DNA of 64,000 nt from Tritrichomonas musculus (taxonomy: Eukaryota; Parabasalia; Tritrichomonadida; Tritrichomonadidae), in contig JAPFFF010000055.1 in the NCBI GenBank assembly GCA_039105265.1, positions 186,001 to 250,000 on the forward strand, in the 5' to 3' direction. Positions 29,014 through 40,000 of the stretch are shown piece after piece. Positions within the stretch are counted from its first letter, which is position 1; every line of letters begins with the position of its first letter. Position numbers and translations under genes: made by a program. The notes under the pieces were generated by a model, which ran no database searches, had not been told where the DNA came from, and worked only from the letters and a program-made list of their open reading frames with translations.

Positions 29014-30309
29014 TTATTTCATGATTGATTCGTCACAATAAGTTTTAAAAGTATTCGACTTGATTATTGTAACAGTTTCTTTTTGATAAGGATAAGAATA
29101 TCGTGCAATTCTTGGCTTTGTAAGTGTAACAATATTTGATTTTGTATTTCTTAAAGAAACTCTTCTTCTTATCTTGATCTGCCCGTTGTTCATATTTGGC
29201 TTAGAATGAAAAATCGTTTGATTTAAACGTGGAATAGGGTAGGCTAATGAAATACAAGAATGATTATTAGTATTCAAATCCAGGTTCATTTGTTTAACTT
29301 TGTAAAATAAAGCATCACTTTTTTGTAGTTGATTTAGAGGTTGAAAAGAAGATACTTTTAGAGTATCAGCATCATTAGAAAGCTGAATGATTGAAGAACA
29401 GTTACCTAAAAGTTTTGCATATGATGATACTGAAAAAATTGTAATGCATTTGTCATCAAACTCTGATTTATATCCATTAATCACACATTGGTGAGCGCGA
29501 ATTATTCTTTTGATCGAATTTTTTTCTAAAAAATTTTCTACCATTTCTCTATTGAATAAATATCCGCATCCTCTTGGATTTTTTGAATTACATGCTGATG
29601 AGGTTGGATCACTCCAAACCAAATCAGTGAAAAGTTCACTTTCTTCAAAATTGTTTATTGGTCTTTGAACTTGTTTATTAATATCATCAATAAGTTCAAT
29701 TTTTGGAGTTAATCCTCCATGTATACAAAAAGTTGTTTTATTTACTATTGCCCCAATTGGAAGATAAGAAAATGCATGCATAAAAGCTTCATAAAGTGAT
29801 TCCGTATATTTATAATAATTTTGATTTATTGAGTACGTATCATATACACAATATTGATTTTCATCAATTCTATTATTAAGAATTTCACTTTTAAATCCAT
29901 ATAAACTGCATATTGAGTCAAATTCATGATTTCCTCTGAGTAAATAAATTGTATCTGGGTATTTAACTTTAATTGCAAACAATAATGTAATGCATTCTAA
30001 TGAAAATTGCCCACGATCTATATAATCACCAAGAAATAGTGCCTTTACCTTTTTTTCATAAATAATATTTAAAATTCGTAACAAATCATGAAGACTTCCA
30101 TGTATATCTCCAACAATAATGAAATCACCTTCTATTTCAAGAACATTACTTTCTTTTTCAAATGTTTCTTGGGCTTCTTCACATAAGTTGATTAATAAAT
30201 CTTCCTCAAATGATGGAATTGGCTTTCCATTCACATTGCCAATTTTTAACAGTTCTTCATCTGTGAAAGATGAATATTCGGATAATATGTATGATGCTTT
30301 TTTGTCCAT
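29014..30309 (-). CDS. PPP-family Ser/Thr protein phosphatase
   Basis: This 431-residue PP1/PP2A-type phosphatase shows all signature motifs: GDIHG (67-71), GDYIDRG (94-100), RGNHE (125-129), HGGLTP near residue 195, the LVWSDP motif and RAHQ near residue 270. These residues coordinate the two metal ions and phosphate. The core ends near residue 320. A C-terminal tail of about 110 residues, basic and serine/threonine-rich (KIRRRVSLRN), is not part of the standard fold and may regulate or localise the enzyme. An initiator-like TCATAT lies about 10 bases upstream of the ATG. Confidence 0.9.
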   Translation of the reverse strand: MDKKASYILSEYSSFTDEELLKIGNVNGKPIPSFEEDLLINLCEEAQETFEKESNVLEIEGDFIIVGDIHGSLHDLLRILNIIYEKKVKALFLGDYIDRGQFSLECITLLFAIKVKYPDTIYLLRGNHEFDSICSLYGFKSEILNNRIDENQYCVYDTYSINQNYYKYTESLYEAFMHAFSYLPIGAIVNKTTFCIHGGLTPKIELIDDINKQVQRPINNFEESELFTDLVWSDPTSSACNSKNPRGCGYLFNREMVENFLEKNSIKRIIRAHQCVINGYKSEFDDKCITIFSVSSYAKLLGNCSSIIQLSNDADTLKVSSFQPLNQLQKSDALFYKVKQMNLDLNTNNHSCISLAYPIPRLNQTIFHSKPNMNNGQIKIRRRVSLRNTKSNIVTLTKPRIARYSYPYQKETVTIIKSNTFKTYCDESIMK

Positions 30310-31896
30310 ATATAAATATGAAATGAATGAAATCTAGCGATCAAAATTTGATATTACATTCAATTTTTCAAAGCAAATTCAATCTCCGATTATATTTTCA
30401 ATTACGATGATTTATTTTTCAAAGAGGTAATCGGCATTGAAAAAAAATTCAATTAAAAAGTGAGCGTTGAACATCTCTGCTTAGGACATTCTCTCAAACA
30501 AATTCTGATAAAAGTGAAAAACAAAATTTTCAATTGAATACTTATGAAACCTCATTTATTTTAAGCCAAGAAGAACAATATGAATAAATCATACGCAAAA
30601 AAAGCATTTTTTAAAAATAATCACCACTTTAAAACATCTCGAGAATAGATAGAACTTATCAAAATTTTGTCATCCAGGCAGATTTGAATAGTTATAAAAT
30701 TTTCATTCAAAATAAAATATCTCACTTAAAAAAAAATATCTGCATAATAAATGAAAGGGCCCAATATATTTAAATATTTTGGAATATGGAATTACTATTT
30801 TTAAAATCAAATTCATATTATCCTTCTTTTCAATAAATAGTATTTAGGAAATGAAGCTAACAAAATTATAGATATTATCGAACATAATAATAAAAATAAC
30901 TTGTAATCATTCAATTTTAAATATTTGGTAATAAAAAGAACAATCTATGTGTGAAATTTGCGACTAATTTGAAAAAAACCTTTTCTCAAAAATGACTGGT
31001 AGTTTTCTAAATTAAATAAAAAAAAAAATTTACAATAAATGCAATATAATATTATTTGCATGATAAAACGAAATTTGCAAACCAAATTTTTAAGATATAA
31101 ATAAAATATTATTTTAATATGCATATTAATTAAATTTTGATGAAAAAGCAGTCAAAAATTATCATAATTGAACATATCAAGAATGAAAATAACAGAATGC
31201 ATATAAAATAACAAAGAGAGACTAATTTAAAAAAGATAAAAATGAATATTTTCAATTAAATTCAAAAAATCATGCAAATAACACAAATTCTAATGATTAG
31301 AAACAAATAAATCAAAAATGTTAGATAAAATATCATTTTATATCTAAAGTATTTGAAATAATATAAAAACACAATACCAACCAGGTTATTCATGTATTCT
31401 CTTTCTCAAAAGATAAATCATTATCCTAAAATATGCAATACTAGTGAAACCACATTTTTCTTAAAAATTTTTAGGTTTAATCATTTTTTAACATAACGAA
31501 TTGGCAAAAAAGAACTTAATGAATGCTCGTGGCTTAACCAATTAGCATATCATCTTCAATTGACTTAAAATATATTTTCTTCCAGTCAGCCAAGTTACTT
31601 TTTTAAAAGGAACATTTGACTGAGAAATGAATATTTCTTTTATTATACATTGAATTTACTTATTGTTCATTTGTATATTTATTATAAATCTAAATTTTTA
31701 GTATATGCTAAGGAGTTTTCAAGTAAAAAAAAAAAAAGAATTTTTTATTTTATATTTTTATATTCTATTCAAAAGTATTCAATTTATTTTTTTTATTTCA
31801 ATTTTTGAATTATTTTATTTGAATAAAAAAATAATTATTTCACAAAAAAATTTTTTAAAATAGACTTTTTTTTTATTTCATTTTTATTTATTTATT
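30310..31896. other. 1.6-kb AT-rich intergenic region, no gene seen
   Basis: Homopolymer-rich A/T DNA with no supported frame, RNA gene, inverted repeat or tandem array. The downstream gene has a TTTCATTTTT initiator-like motif (TCA at 31878-31880), 17 bases before its ATG. Confidence 0.5.
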
Positions 31897-32772
31897 ATGA
31901 ATTACGGAAATTCAAGGCTGATAAATGCTGGCAGAAGAATTGCATCACCAAGATCAACAGTTAGAAATCAGATGTCAACATCCCAAAGTGTAAAAGATAA
32001 TACAACCTCCACACAAAATTTCAAAAGCAAAACATTATCATCTCAAAATATTTCGAATCGTCTTTTTTCAGAATCCGTATCAAAGAGAAAACCTGCTGAT
32101 GATTGCGTTATATATCGCAGGGGAATGACTGGTGCAGAAAGATATGGCGGACAAGTTGATGATAGCTTCGATATCAAAGATTTAATGTTTGCACCTCCTC
32201 CCCAAGTTAAACAGATACCAAAACGAATTCTACCACCAGGATCAAGAGCTAGGCGAAAGACCAAATTCAATGTTCCAGAAGATGGCGATTGCGACAACAG
32301 AGGACAATGCCGATACTGTGGAAGGAAGTTTGCTATGGATCGCCTTCCAGTTCATGAATCAATTTGCTGCCGTTGCTCAAAGCCCAGGCGACCGTTTAAT
32401 TCCCAAAGGCCTAAAATTACATATGATCCAAGCTTGGCAATTCGTTCATCTTCAAATACAAGAAGAATGAATGGAGAAAAGCCACAATATGTCATAGAGC
32501 ATGAAGAATTAATTCATGCTCTTCGTGCTGCTCGTTGGGCTGAACAAGGAGCTTCAATTGGTACGAAAAAATTAATTGTTCCAAAATGTTCTTCTAATGA
32601 TCGTCGTGGAATGAATGACGGAAGACTTCAGTGCCCTTATTGTGGAAGGAGGTTTGGAAAAGAACAAGCTGAAAGACATATTAGATTTTGTGAAAAAAAT
32701 GTACAATCACCAAGATGCCCAACAACAACCCGTAAAGTTCCATGTGGGAGAACTTATCGAAATACAAACTAA
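31897..32772 (+). CDS. C2HC zinc-finger protein (ZC2HC1-like)
   Basis: The 291-residue protein has a basic, serine-rich N-terminus and two C2HC fingers of the zf-C2HC_2 type: CRYCGRKFAMDRLPVHESIC near residues 141-160 and CPYCGRRFGKEQAERHIRFC near 246-265. This spacing (CxxC-x12-H-x3-C) is that of ZC2HC1/FAM164 proteins, several of which occur in cilia or flagella. A flagellar role here is inference. The ATG is preceded by an initiator-like TCATTTT. Confidence 0.75.
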   Translation: MNYGNSRLINAGRRIASPRSTVRNQMSTSQSVKDNTTSTQNFKSKTLSSQNISNRLFSESVSKRKPADDCVIYRRGMTGAERYGGQVDDSFDIKDLMFAPPPQVKQIPKRILPPGSRARRKTKFNVPEDGDCDNRGQCRYCGRKFAMDRLPVHESICCRCSKPRRPFNSQRPKITYDPSLAIRSSSNTRRMNGEKPQYVIEHEELIHALRAARWAEQGASIGTKKLIVPKCSSNDRRGMNDGRLQCPYCGRRFGKEQAERHIRFCEKNVQSPRCPTTTRKVPCGRTYRNTN

Positions 32773-33104
32773 TAAGCAAACAAATAATCTGATTTGTACT
32801 TTTGATTTATTCATACAGTACTTGAAAATCAAATTTATTTATCAATGACAGATACCATTATTTATTTTCAAATAACTCTCAATTTTTGTTCTTTTTTGAA
32901 AGTTCAAATTTAGGAAAGTACAATTAATAATGTTTTTTTTTTTTCCTTATTTAGTAACTGATCAATGACAAGTATAATAAAAAATAAACGATTTCAATGT
33001 GCTTATATTTTTTTATTTTATGCATATCGCCAAATCATGATTTTCATGAGCTGGCGGAATAATTTTTGCAAGTTGGTGGAAGTTTTTGGTCACAAAAATT
33101 TCTC

Positions 33105-33129
33105 GGCCCAGCTCCTTTGGAGCTGGGCC
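33105..33129. terminator. Strong GC-rich stem-loop
   Basis: GGCCCAGCTCC, three T, then GGAGCTGGGCC form a perfect 11-bp stem with a 3-nt loop in otherwise AT-rich DNA, about 330 bases past the zinc-finger gene. A role in transcript ending is only a possibility; it may belong to a small repeat. Confidence 0.3.
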
Positions 33130-33643
33130 ATTGTTTGAAATCGCAAGCGTGATTGGTAAATAAGCAATAAGTACTTAAAAATGTGTTCAAAAATATTGAA
33201 TAGTATGAACTTTTTGAATTATTAATATATTGGTATAAATTAAACTGCAGTAATAGTATGAACTTGCATTATTTGTTTTTAAACTAAAAATTGTTGCTTT
33301 TTCGGTAGATGAATTTGATATTTAAGCGTCATTTTTATAGCTGATCAAATTGATCGATAATACTGAATTAAATAATACGTCTTAAAGTCATTTTTTATTT
33401 CAATATAATGCAAAAGAATTATATTTTAAAAGACTATCCTTTTACTAAAAGAACTACGGTGAAATATAGATTGTTTCAAATTTATAACATTATTCTGCAT
33501 AAAATTGTTCGAAATATTGCTTTTATTATATCAATTGATCATATTGCAATTGAATTATAATAATTCGGGAAATAAAAATTAATATATCTTTTTACCAGGA
33601 GCATTATAAAACTAAAAATAAAGCAAACAAATGATTTTTTTGT

Positions 33644-33786
33644 TCCGCCCTCATTCCGCCAAATTGAATGAGGCGGAAATTCACTCCATGTCGCTTTTTT
33701 CCGCCAAATTGAGAAGAATTTGACAAATAACGTTTTTATTCCGTCATATTCAATTTGGCGGAATTTGGTCCGAATTTTGGCGGAAA
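33644..33786. repeat. Cluster of TTCCGCC/GGCGGAA inverted motifs
   Basis: Seven or so copies of TTCCGCC or its complement occur within 145 bases, some as longer inverted pairs (TTCCGCCAAATTGA against TCAATTTGGCGGAA; TTCCGCCCTCATTC against GAATGAGGCGGAA). The core resembles E2F-type sites but could equally be a decayed foldback element. Confidence 0.5.
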
Positions 33787-34258
33787 GTAACTTAAAGTTA
33801 CTTTTTACATATTTGATAAATATTTCAATGACAGCGTCCACTACATTTTGAAAGACAATTATTGTTCCTCAAAAGTATTCTTGCCCATGAATTAACAATT
33901 AATATATCTTTTTACAATTGATGGTCTTCAATCAGAAGTCAACAGTAGGCTTCTTTGCAGTTAGTTTTTATTCCTTTTTAAATACGATATTTATGCATAT
34001 TTTATTTGTGAAGTCTAATTGAATTTAATCTTTTGAATTTGAAAAGAGAACCTTAACTTTTTATTTTTTCATATCTAGAATTACTATTTTGTAAATTTTT
34101 TTTTTTTTTAATCCAAATGATTTTTGTCAAATGGAAAATACTGGTCAAAAATCATAATTTCAAATAAAATCTTGGAAAACTTTATTTTTAAATTGGCAAA
34201 TTCAATTGAAAACTTTACCATTTTTTTTTTTATTTTCCATATTTCATTTTTTTTTAAT

Positions 34259-35983
34259 ATGGATAAGGTATATCAAGTAAAACTTGATGTTGATGATTTT
34301 ATAGCAAAAAATACAGATAAGTATGAAATCATTTCTTCATTCCAAGACCAGATCAATCATATTACTGCTGATACATATCAATCCACAGTTCAATACATTA
34401 AAAATAATTCTGAAGTTTTATTTAAGAACAAAGAAAGCTCTCTTATATTCTTTTACTGTTTGTATCATTTTTCATTATACAATTATAAGCAATTAGAATT
34501 AATTCTTGATCTTGCAATTGAGTTTTCATGTGAAATGCGAAATAATGGTTTAACCGATATTGATTTCATTGCAATTTGTTCATATTTCATAAATTCTCTT
34601 AATTATCTTTTCTATAAAAAACTAATTTCCATAGAATCCATTATTCAGCACTCCTATCAAAATAAAATTTTATTTATCAATTTTTATCCAGAAATAGAAC
34701 AATATGATCCTGAATACGCTAACATGAGAAGTGAATTATTATTTAACGATTTTGATCAAGAAAATGAAGAACTAAGGAATTTTTTCAAATTAATAAAATC
34801 AAATCCCCAAGAACATATTGAAAATAGGAATAAAAATTATCATCCATCCAAATTACACAAATCAATCAGAGAAGATGATATTGAAACATTTCAAGAACTA
34901 CTTTCCCAAAATAATTATACAGTTAATCATAAAATAGAACATTCATATTATGAACGTACATCGACATGTGATAGAAATGTTTCTCTCATACAAATTGCTG
35001 CTGTTTATGGTTCAATAAAAGTATTCAAATTTTTATGGATGCAAAATGACATTATTTTAGATGATAATCTCCAGTTTTATACATATTCAGGAAGAAATTT
35101 TGAAATAATTCATATATGTGAAGAAAAATGTCCATTTTTAAATGCAATTGATTTCGCAATTAATACTCATCAAAACGAATTAGTTGATTATTTCCTCGAT
35201 AATTTCCAAGAAGAAAATGAAGAAGATGAATCACTAGAAAATGTAGAAGAAGATGATAACCCATACAAGAATTTATCTAAGAAGTCATTACAACAAGCAC
35301 TTAAGTCATTGAATTATAAAATAATCTTACCATCTTTGAAAAGAATAGTTAATATAGTTAATAATACTGAAGGAAAAGAAAATAAAAATGCATGGATTAT
35401 GTTTTTCCGACCAGAAAGAGTCATGCTCGAATCTTGTCTTTTTGATTTAGATTTGTTTAAATTTATTTATAATTTAAATAGAGAAAGATACATATCTATT
35501 GATTCAAATACTCAAATATACTCACATGCACTCTTTACTGGTGCTTATGATGCTGTTAGATACATGCTAAATCAAAGTGATAAGAAATTTTTATTTGATT
35601 ATTTTGGTCGTTTTTTGAGATCTGATACACATGCTGCTGATATGATTCTTGACATCTTAGATCAAGAGGAATATAAAGGAAATTTTATTATTCCTGTGAT
35701 TGACTTTGAATCAGACTTATTTTATGATACATTGAAAAAATATAATGAAAATGTCGTCGCAAAAATGATTTGTAAGTTTAAATGGACGCATAAAATGCAA
35801 AATAAATTTAGAAAAGAATCACTTAATTATTTATCTCCCAAAATGATAGTTTCATTATGCAGGAACCTTTCATCTACAGTTGATAAAAAGACGTTATCAA
35901 ATTTTGTTGATTTTTATATTTCGCATATTAGAAATGAAGAATTCAAGTCAAATCTTGTTGAAATTAAAAATCTTTTATATTAA
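34259..35983 (+). CDS. DUF3447 ankyrin-repeat protein
   Basis: I start at the ATG at 34259 (MDKVYQVKLD, 574 residues); the frame is open upstream but without an ATG-initiated natural N-terminus. An initiator-like TTTCATTTT sits 13 bases before this ATG. The N-terminal helical domain (about residues 1-200) and the DUF3447/ankyrin segment (VSLIQIAAVYGSIKVFKFLW near 240; AIDFAINTHQNELVDYFLDN near 300) are typical of the very large trichomonad ankyrin family. An acidic stretch (EENEEDESLENVEEDD) follows near residue 320, and further degenerate ankyrin-like helices fill the C-terminus. A protein-protein interaction scaffold is likely; its partner is unknown. Confidence 0.75.
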   Translation: MDKVYQVKLDVDDFIAKNTDKYEIISSFQDQINHITADTYQSTVQYIKNNSEVLFKNKESSLIFFYCLYHFSLYNYKQLELILDLAIEFSCEMRNNGLTDIDFIAICSYFINSLNYLFYKKLISIESIIQHSYQNKILFINFYPEIEQYDPEYANMRSELLFNDFDQENEELRNFFKLIKSNPQEHIENRNKNYHPSKLHKSIREDDIETFQELLSQNNYTVNHKIEHSYYERTSTCDRNVSLIQIAAVYGSIKVFKFLWMQNDIILDDNLQFYTYSGRNFEIIHICEEKCPFLNAIDFAINTHQNELVDYFLDNFQEENEEDESLENVEEDDNPYKNLSKKSLQQALKSLNYKIILPSLKRIVNIVNNTEGKENKNAWIMFFRPERVMLESCLFDLDLFKFIYNLNRERYISIDSNTQIYSHALFTGAYDAVRYMLNQSDKKFLFDYFGRFLRSDTHAADMILDILDQEEYKGNFIIPVIDFESDLFYDTLKKYNENVVAKMICKFKWTHKMQNKFRKESLNYLSPKMIVSLCRNLSSTVDKKTLSNFVDFYISHIRNEEFKSNLVEIKNLLY

Positions 35984-36179
35984 TAAATTATTAATAATAA
36001 TACTTTTAAAGTGTTTAATTTTTTTTATTAATATTGTTTGTTCAATTGCAAGCAAAATACTACACCAAATTAAAATTTAATTAATTGTTTGTTAATTCAA
36101 TTGTGGAAATAAAAGAAGCTTCAATCAAACAGTGGCATTTTTTATACATTATTCATTAAACTCAATTTTGTTAATATTT

Positions 36180-36380
36180 TCAGCCATGAAATCCTTCTTT
36201 AATGTGTTTAATATTTCTGGAAAATGTGGGTCTTTCTTTAGGATCTGGCTCCCAACATGTTCCAATGAGCTTGAGATAATTTTCATCAATTAATTCATCA
36301 ATTTCTGGACTTTGTTTTTGGAAAACGCCAATTAACTTAATGGATGAAGCAAATTGGGCTTTGCTAAAATATTTGAACAT
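36180..36380 (-). pseudogene. C-terminal fragment of a TKL-type protein kinase
   Basis: The 66-codon frame encodes the end of a kinase domain: YLKLIGTCWEPDPKERPTF is subdomain XI of tyrosine-kinase-like kinases, followed by a short helix and stop. All upstream kinase subdomains are missing; the neighbouring DNA is AT-rich and then holds a GC-rich inverted-repeat element. It is read as a 5'-truncated host gene remnant. Confidence 0.7.
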
Positions 36381-37056
36381 ACTTTATCAAATTATATTGA
36401 AAATCAATTTAAAAATCTCTCTTTTTTTATTCAAATTATTTTATTTTTACATATTTTTTCCGCAGTCTACATACCTAGCGGGCGTCGAGCGACGACAAAC
36501 GACGACGACCAGAGGGAGGAGTCGAGACCCCGCGATTTGGGGTAAGACTCGGTAAAAATATGTAACCAAAATAATTTTGAATAAAAAAAATTATAATTTA
36601 TTCAATATTTTCTATGTCTTTTAATAAAAATTCTAACTTTTTGAGAACTGCGGAAAAAATATGGAACCTAGTACAACGAATCAATTTAAAAATTTCAATT
36701 GAATTATATTGATTTTTTTTTATGATTTTTTTTATCGGAATTATATTGAATGGATATCTTCAAATTTATTTATATTTTTATATTTATTTATCATGTTATA
36801 TTCTAATAATTTATTTTAAAATAAATATAAATAATTAATTTAAAAAATAAATTAAAAATTGAATAAGATATTAACATTTTTGAAAAAAAATAAATGTAAA
36901 ATACGAAAATTTTTGAATAATATTACTAGATTCAAAATATGATACGTTTTTTCATCAAAAAAGATATCAATGATATTTATAAATGTATAATTACCAAAAA
37001 TAAAAAATTATGGGTTTTGATAAATCTTCTCAATTTTTTCTACACCAACCATAATA
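36381..37056. other. Intergenic region with GC-rich inverted-repeat element
   Basis: Apart from the element at 36450-36663, the stretch is A/T-rich and shows no gene. Confidence 0.5.
36450..36663. mobile_element. 214-bp element with inverted ends and GC-rich left half
   Basis: CATATTTTTTCCGCAGT at 36450-36466 is matched in inverse by ACTGCGGAAAAAATATG at 36647-36663. The left half (about 36474-36555) is strikingly GC-rich, with GCGGGCGTCGAGCGACGAC and a CCCCGCGATTTGGGG hairpin, whereas the right half is AT-rich. No gene is present. A non-autonomous transposon is the simplest reading. Confidence 0.5.
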
Positions 37057-40000
37057 ATGAAAAACCCAATTTATTTCTCTTTTTTCTTTTTATATATCTT
37101 CATTACTTCATCTGTAATCAAACTTCTTGATAATAACTATTGTAATATAGATAATTGTGAAGAATGCAATGGATACTCTGGATGTAAAAAATGCAAAGAT
37201 GAATTTGTCCTTGATAGTAATGGATATTCTTGTTATTCTTGTCCAAAAAAATGTAAAATATGCGAAGCCGTTGGTTTTTATGAGACAAGCTGCACAGAAT
37301 GCTACATCGGTTATTATGAATCAGGTTCAAACAAGAAAAGTTGCTCAAAATGCGAAGATGACAATTGCAAAAAATGTTCAGGGCCAGGTGACACATGTAC
37401 CGAGTGTTCAACTGGATATGCACAAATCAAAGGAAAATGCGTAAAATGCCACAATTCATGTAAAATATGTTCTGGATCCGAACCTTACGAATGTACAGAA
37501 TGCGCCAATGGTTATTACAAAGAAACTCAAGACTCGAAAGAATATTGTTTATCATGTGGAGATAATTGTACCGAATGTACCCTCAAAACCTGCTCAAAAT
37601 GTATTGATGGATACTATCTTGAAGAATCTACACATAAATGCCGTCAATGTGACAATTCCTGCAAAAAATGTAATGGACCAAATATTACATCATGTACTGA
37701 ATGCAAAGACGGTTTTTACTTCTATGGGAATCAATGCCGAGCCTGCGATAGTAATTGCAAAACTTGTGCTGGAGCCAAAAATTTATGCACATCTTGCAAA
37801 GATGGTCAATTTGTCAACGATAGACTTTTCTGTGACGATTGTCAAGCCAATTGCAAGACTTGCAACGGCAAAGAAGAATGCGTTAATTGTTCTGACGGTT
37901 ATTTCATGAATTCGAATGGAGTTTGCGAAGCCTGTTATGAATATAAACATTGTAAAACATGCAAACTAAATTATTATTCGTCATCAATTGTCTGCACTTC
38001 TTGTGCTGAAGGAACTTTTTCAACGGAGACGAATTCTGATGAATACCAATGCACTGAATGTCGAGAGAATTGTTCTTCATGCACCAATGCAAATGATTGC
38101 CAACAATGTTCAGCTGGATATTATTTAGATGATGATGAAAAGTGCCAATCTTGCGCTGAGGGATGTTTTTCATGCATTGGAAATCAAAATTTTGATTTTT
38201 GTACCGATTGCAAAGTCGGTTATTATTTGAATAAAGAAGAAAACTCATGTGTGAAATGCAAACTTGGTTGTCTTGATTGTGAAGATGGCTCAACTTGTGA
38301 GACATGCATTAAAGGTTACTATTTTAGTTTAAATCAATGTTTGAAATGTAATGAGTCTTGTTCGAGTTGCAAAAATAATACGAACATTTGTGAAGAATGT
38401 GCACCTGGCTACATGCATAATGCTTTCAAACGATGCGTGAAATGCCCTGATAATTGCGACAAATGTGATGATAAAGGATGTATTGAATGTACACATGAAT
38501 TCTTTGTAAAAGAAGGCGTTTGCTATCCTTGTGCTGAAGTTTGTTTCGAATGCACTGGACCGACTGAAGATGATTGTATTGATTGTGATCCTGGCTTTTA
38601 TCTTGGGTCAAAGAATTGCATTAAATGTCATCCTTCATGTTCAACATGTAATGGACCAGGTAACACAAATTGTGAATCTTGTTCAGATGGTTTTTATATG
38701 ACAAATAATCATCGTTGTGAAGCTTGTGAATTCGGTTGTTCTTCTTGTACAAGTGACACTGAATGTAATGATTGCTTAGATGGTTTTATAATCAATCATG
38801 AAACAGAAGATTGTGAACAATGCCCACCTGGATGCAAACGTTGCCAATTAGGCGATGATCACAAATGCACTGAATGTTTTAATGGCGATGGTTATTACAC
38901 AATTACTAAAGAAAATGATATCGAATGCCATCGTTGTCCTTCTTATTGTAAAACTTGTTCAATTGATATTTCTGGTGATTTAACCTGCTATGAATGCTAT
39001 GAAGGTTATTATCAACAAGATAATAAATGTGTGAAATGCAACCTTCCTTGTGCAACTTGTACATCAGCAGATAGATGCACATCTTGTATTGCTGGCCATT
39101 TTTATGATGGCTATGGAATGTGCAATTCAAAATGTTCAGAGGATTGTTTGACATGTGAAGAAAACCCTTCTGATTGTACTTCTTGTCATGATGGTTTTTC
39201 AATCAATGATAAAAAATGCGTTCCTTGTCCAACAGGCTGTAAAACTTGCATTGTTGATGGAAACAATGATTATTGTTTTGATTGTTTAGATGGTTATTTT
39301 TATAGTGATGGAAAATGTTCAAAATGCCATCCTGCTTGTTTGACTTGTTATGGACAAGCATCGCTCTTTAATTGCTATTCGTGCTCTCCTGGATATTATC
39401 AAAGTGACTATTATCCACAGACAAATAGTTATGTTTGTAGATCTTGTAGTTCATCTGATACAAATTGTATTGAATGTGAACCTTATGAGCCTCCTTATTA
39501 TCATGCTTCAGTGTGCACTAAATGCAAAGATGGATACTCTGTTATTGACAACAAGTGCACAAAATGCAATGACATTTGTAAGACTTGTTATGGGCAATCA
39601 GAACTTCAATGCTCTGTGTGCATAGATGGACTTTATTTGAATAGTGATGGCGTTTGTGATAATTGTGCTGATTCATGCAAAACGTGCATAAATAGTCCTA
39701 CTCAATGCACTTCTTGCAATTCTCATTTTTATCTTTCTGAAGGAAAATGTATCGAATGCAGTGAATCTTGTGCTGAATGCGAAAATTCCCAAAATAATTG
39801 CACAAAATGTCATAATAATTTCTACCCTTACGAAGGAAAATGTTACCAAACTTGTGGAGAAATTGGTCCTGATTATGGTCTTTCACCTGATCTTGAATGT
39901 GTTAAATGCGAAATAGATAAATGTCTAGTTTATGATGAAGCCTGCCAATGTCAAAAATGCTCTGAAGGCTTTTATAATGAATCTGATCCAATCACATTGA

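Larger units (their letters stand above)
32773..34258. other. 1.5-kb intergenic region with hairpin and GGCGGAA cluster
   Basis: It contains a strong GC hairpin (33105-33129) and a cluster of TTCCGCC/GGCGGAA motifs (33644-33786). A direct repeat ATTAATATATCTTTTTAC occurs at about 33580 and 33899, bracketing the motif cluster. The 100-codon minus-strand frame over the cluster looks accidental. Confidence 0.45.

Noticed and set aside
31500-31560. A-box-like CTAATTGGTTAAG on the minus strand
   Set aside because: Followed by a T-run but lacking a B box; chance match in AT-rich DNA is likely.
33539-33841. 100-codon minus-strand frame
   Set aside because: It runs across the TTCCGCC/GGCGGAA inverted cluster and has composition of translated repeat DNA.
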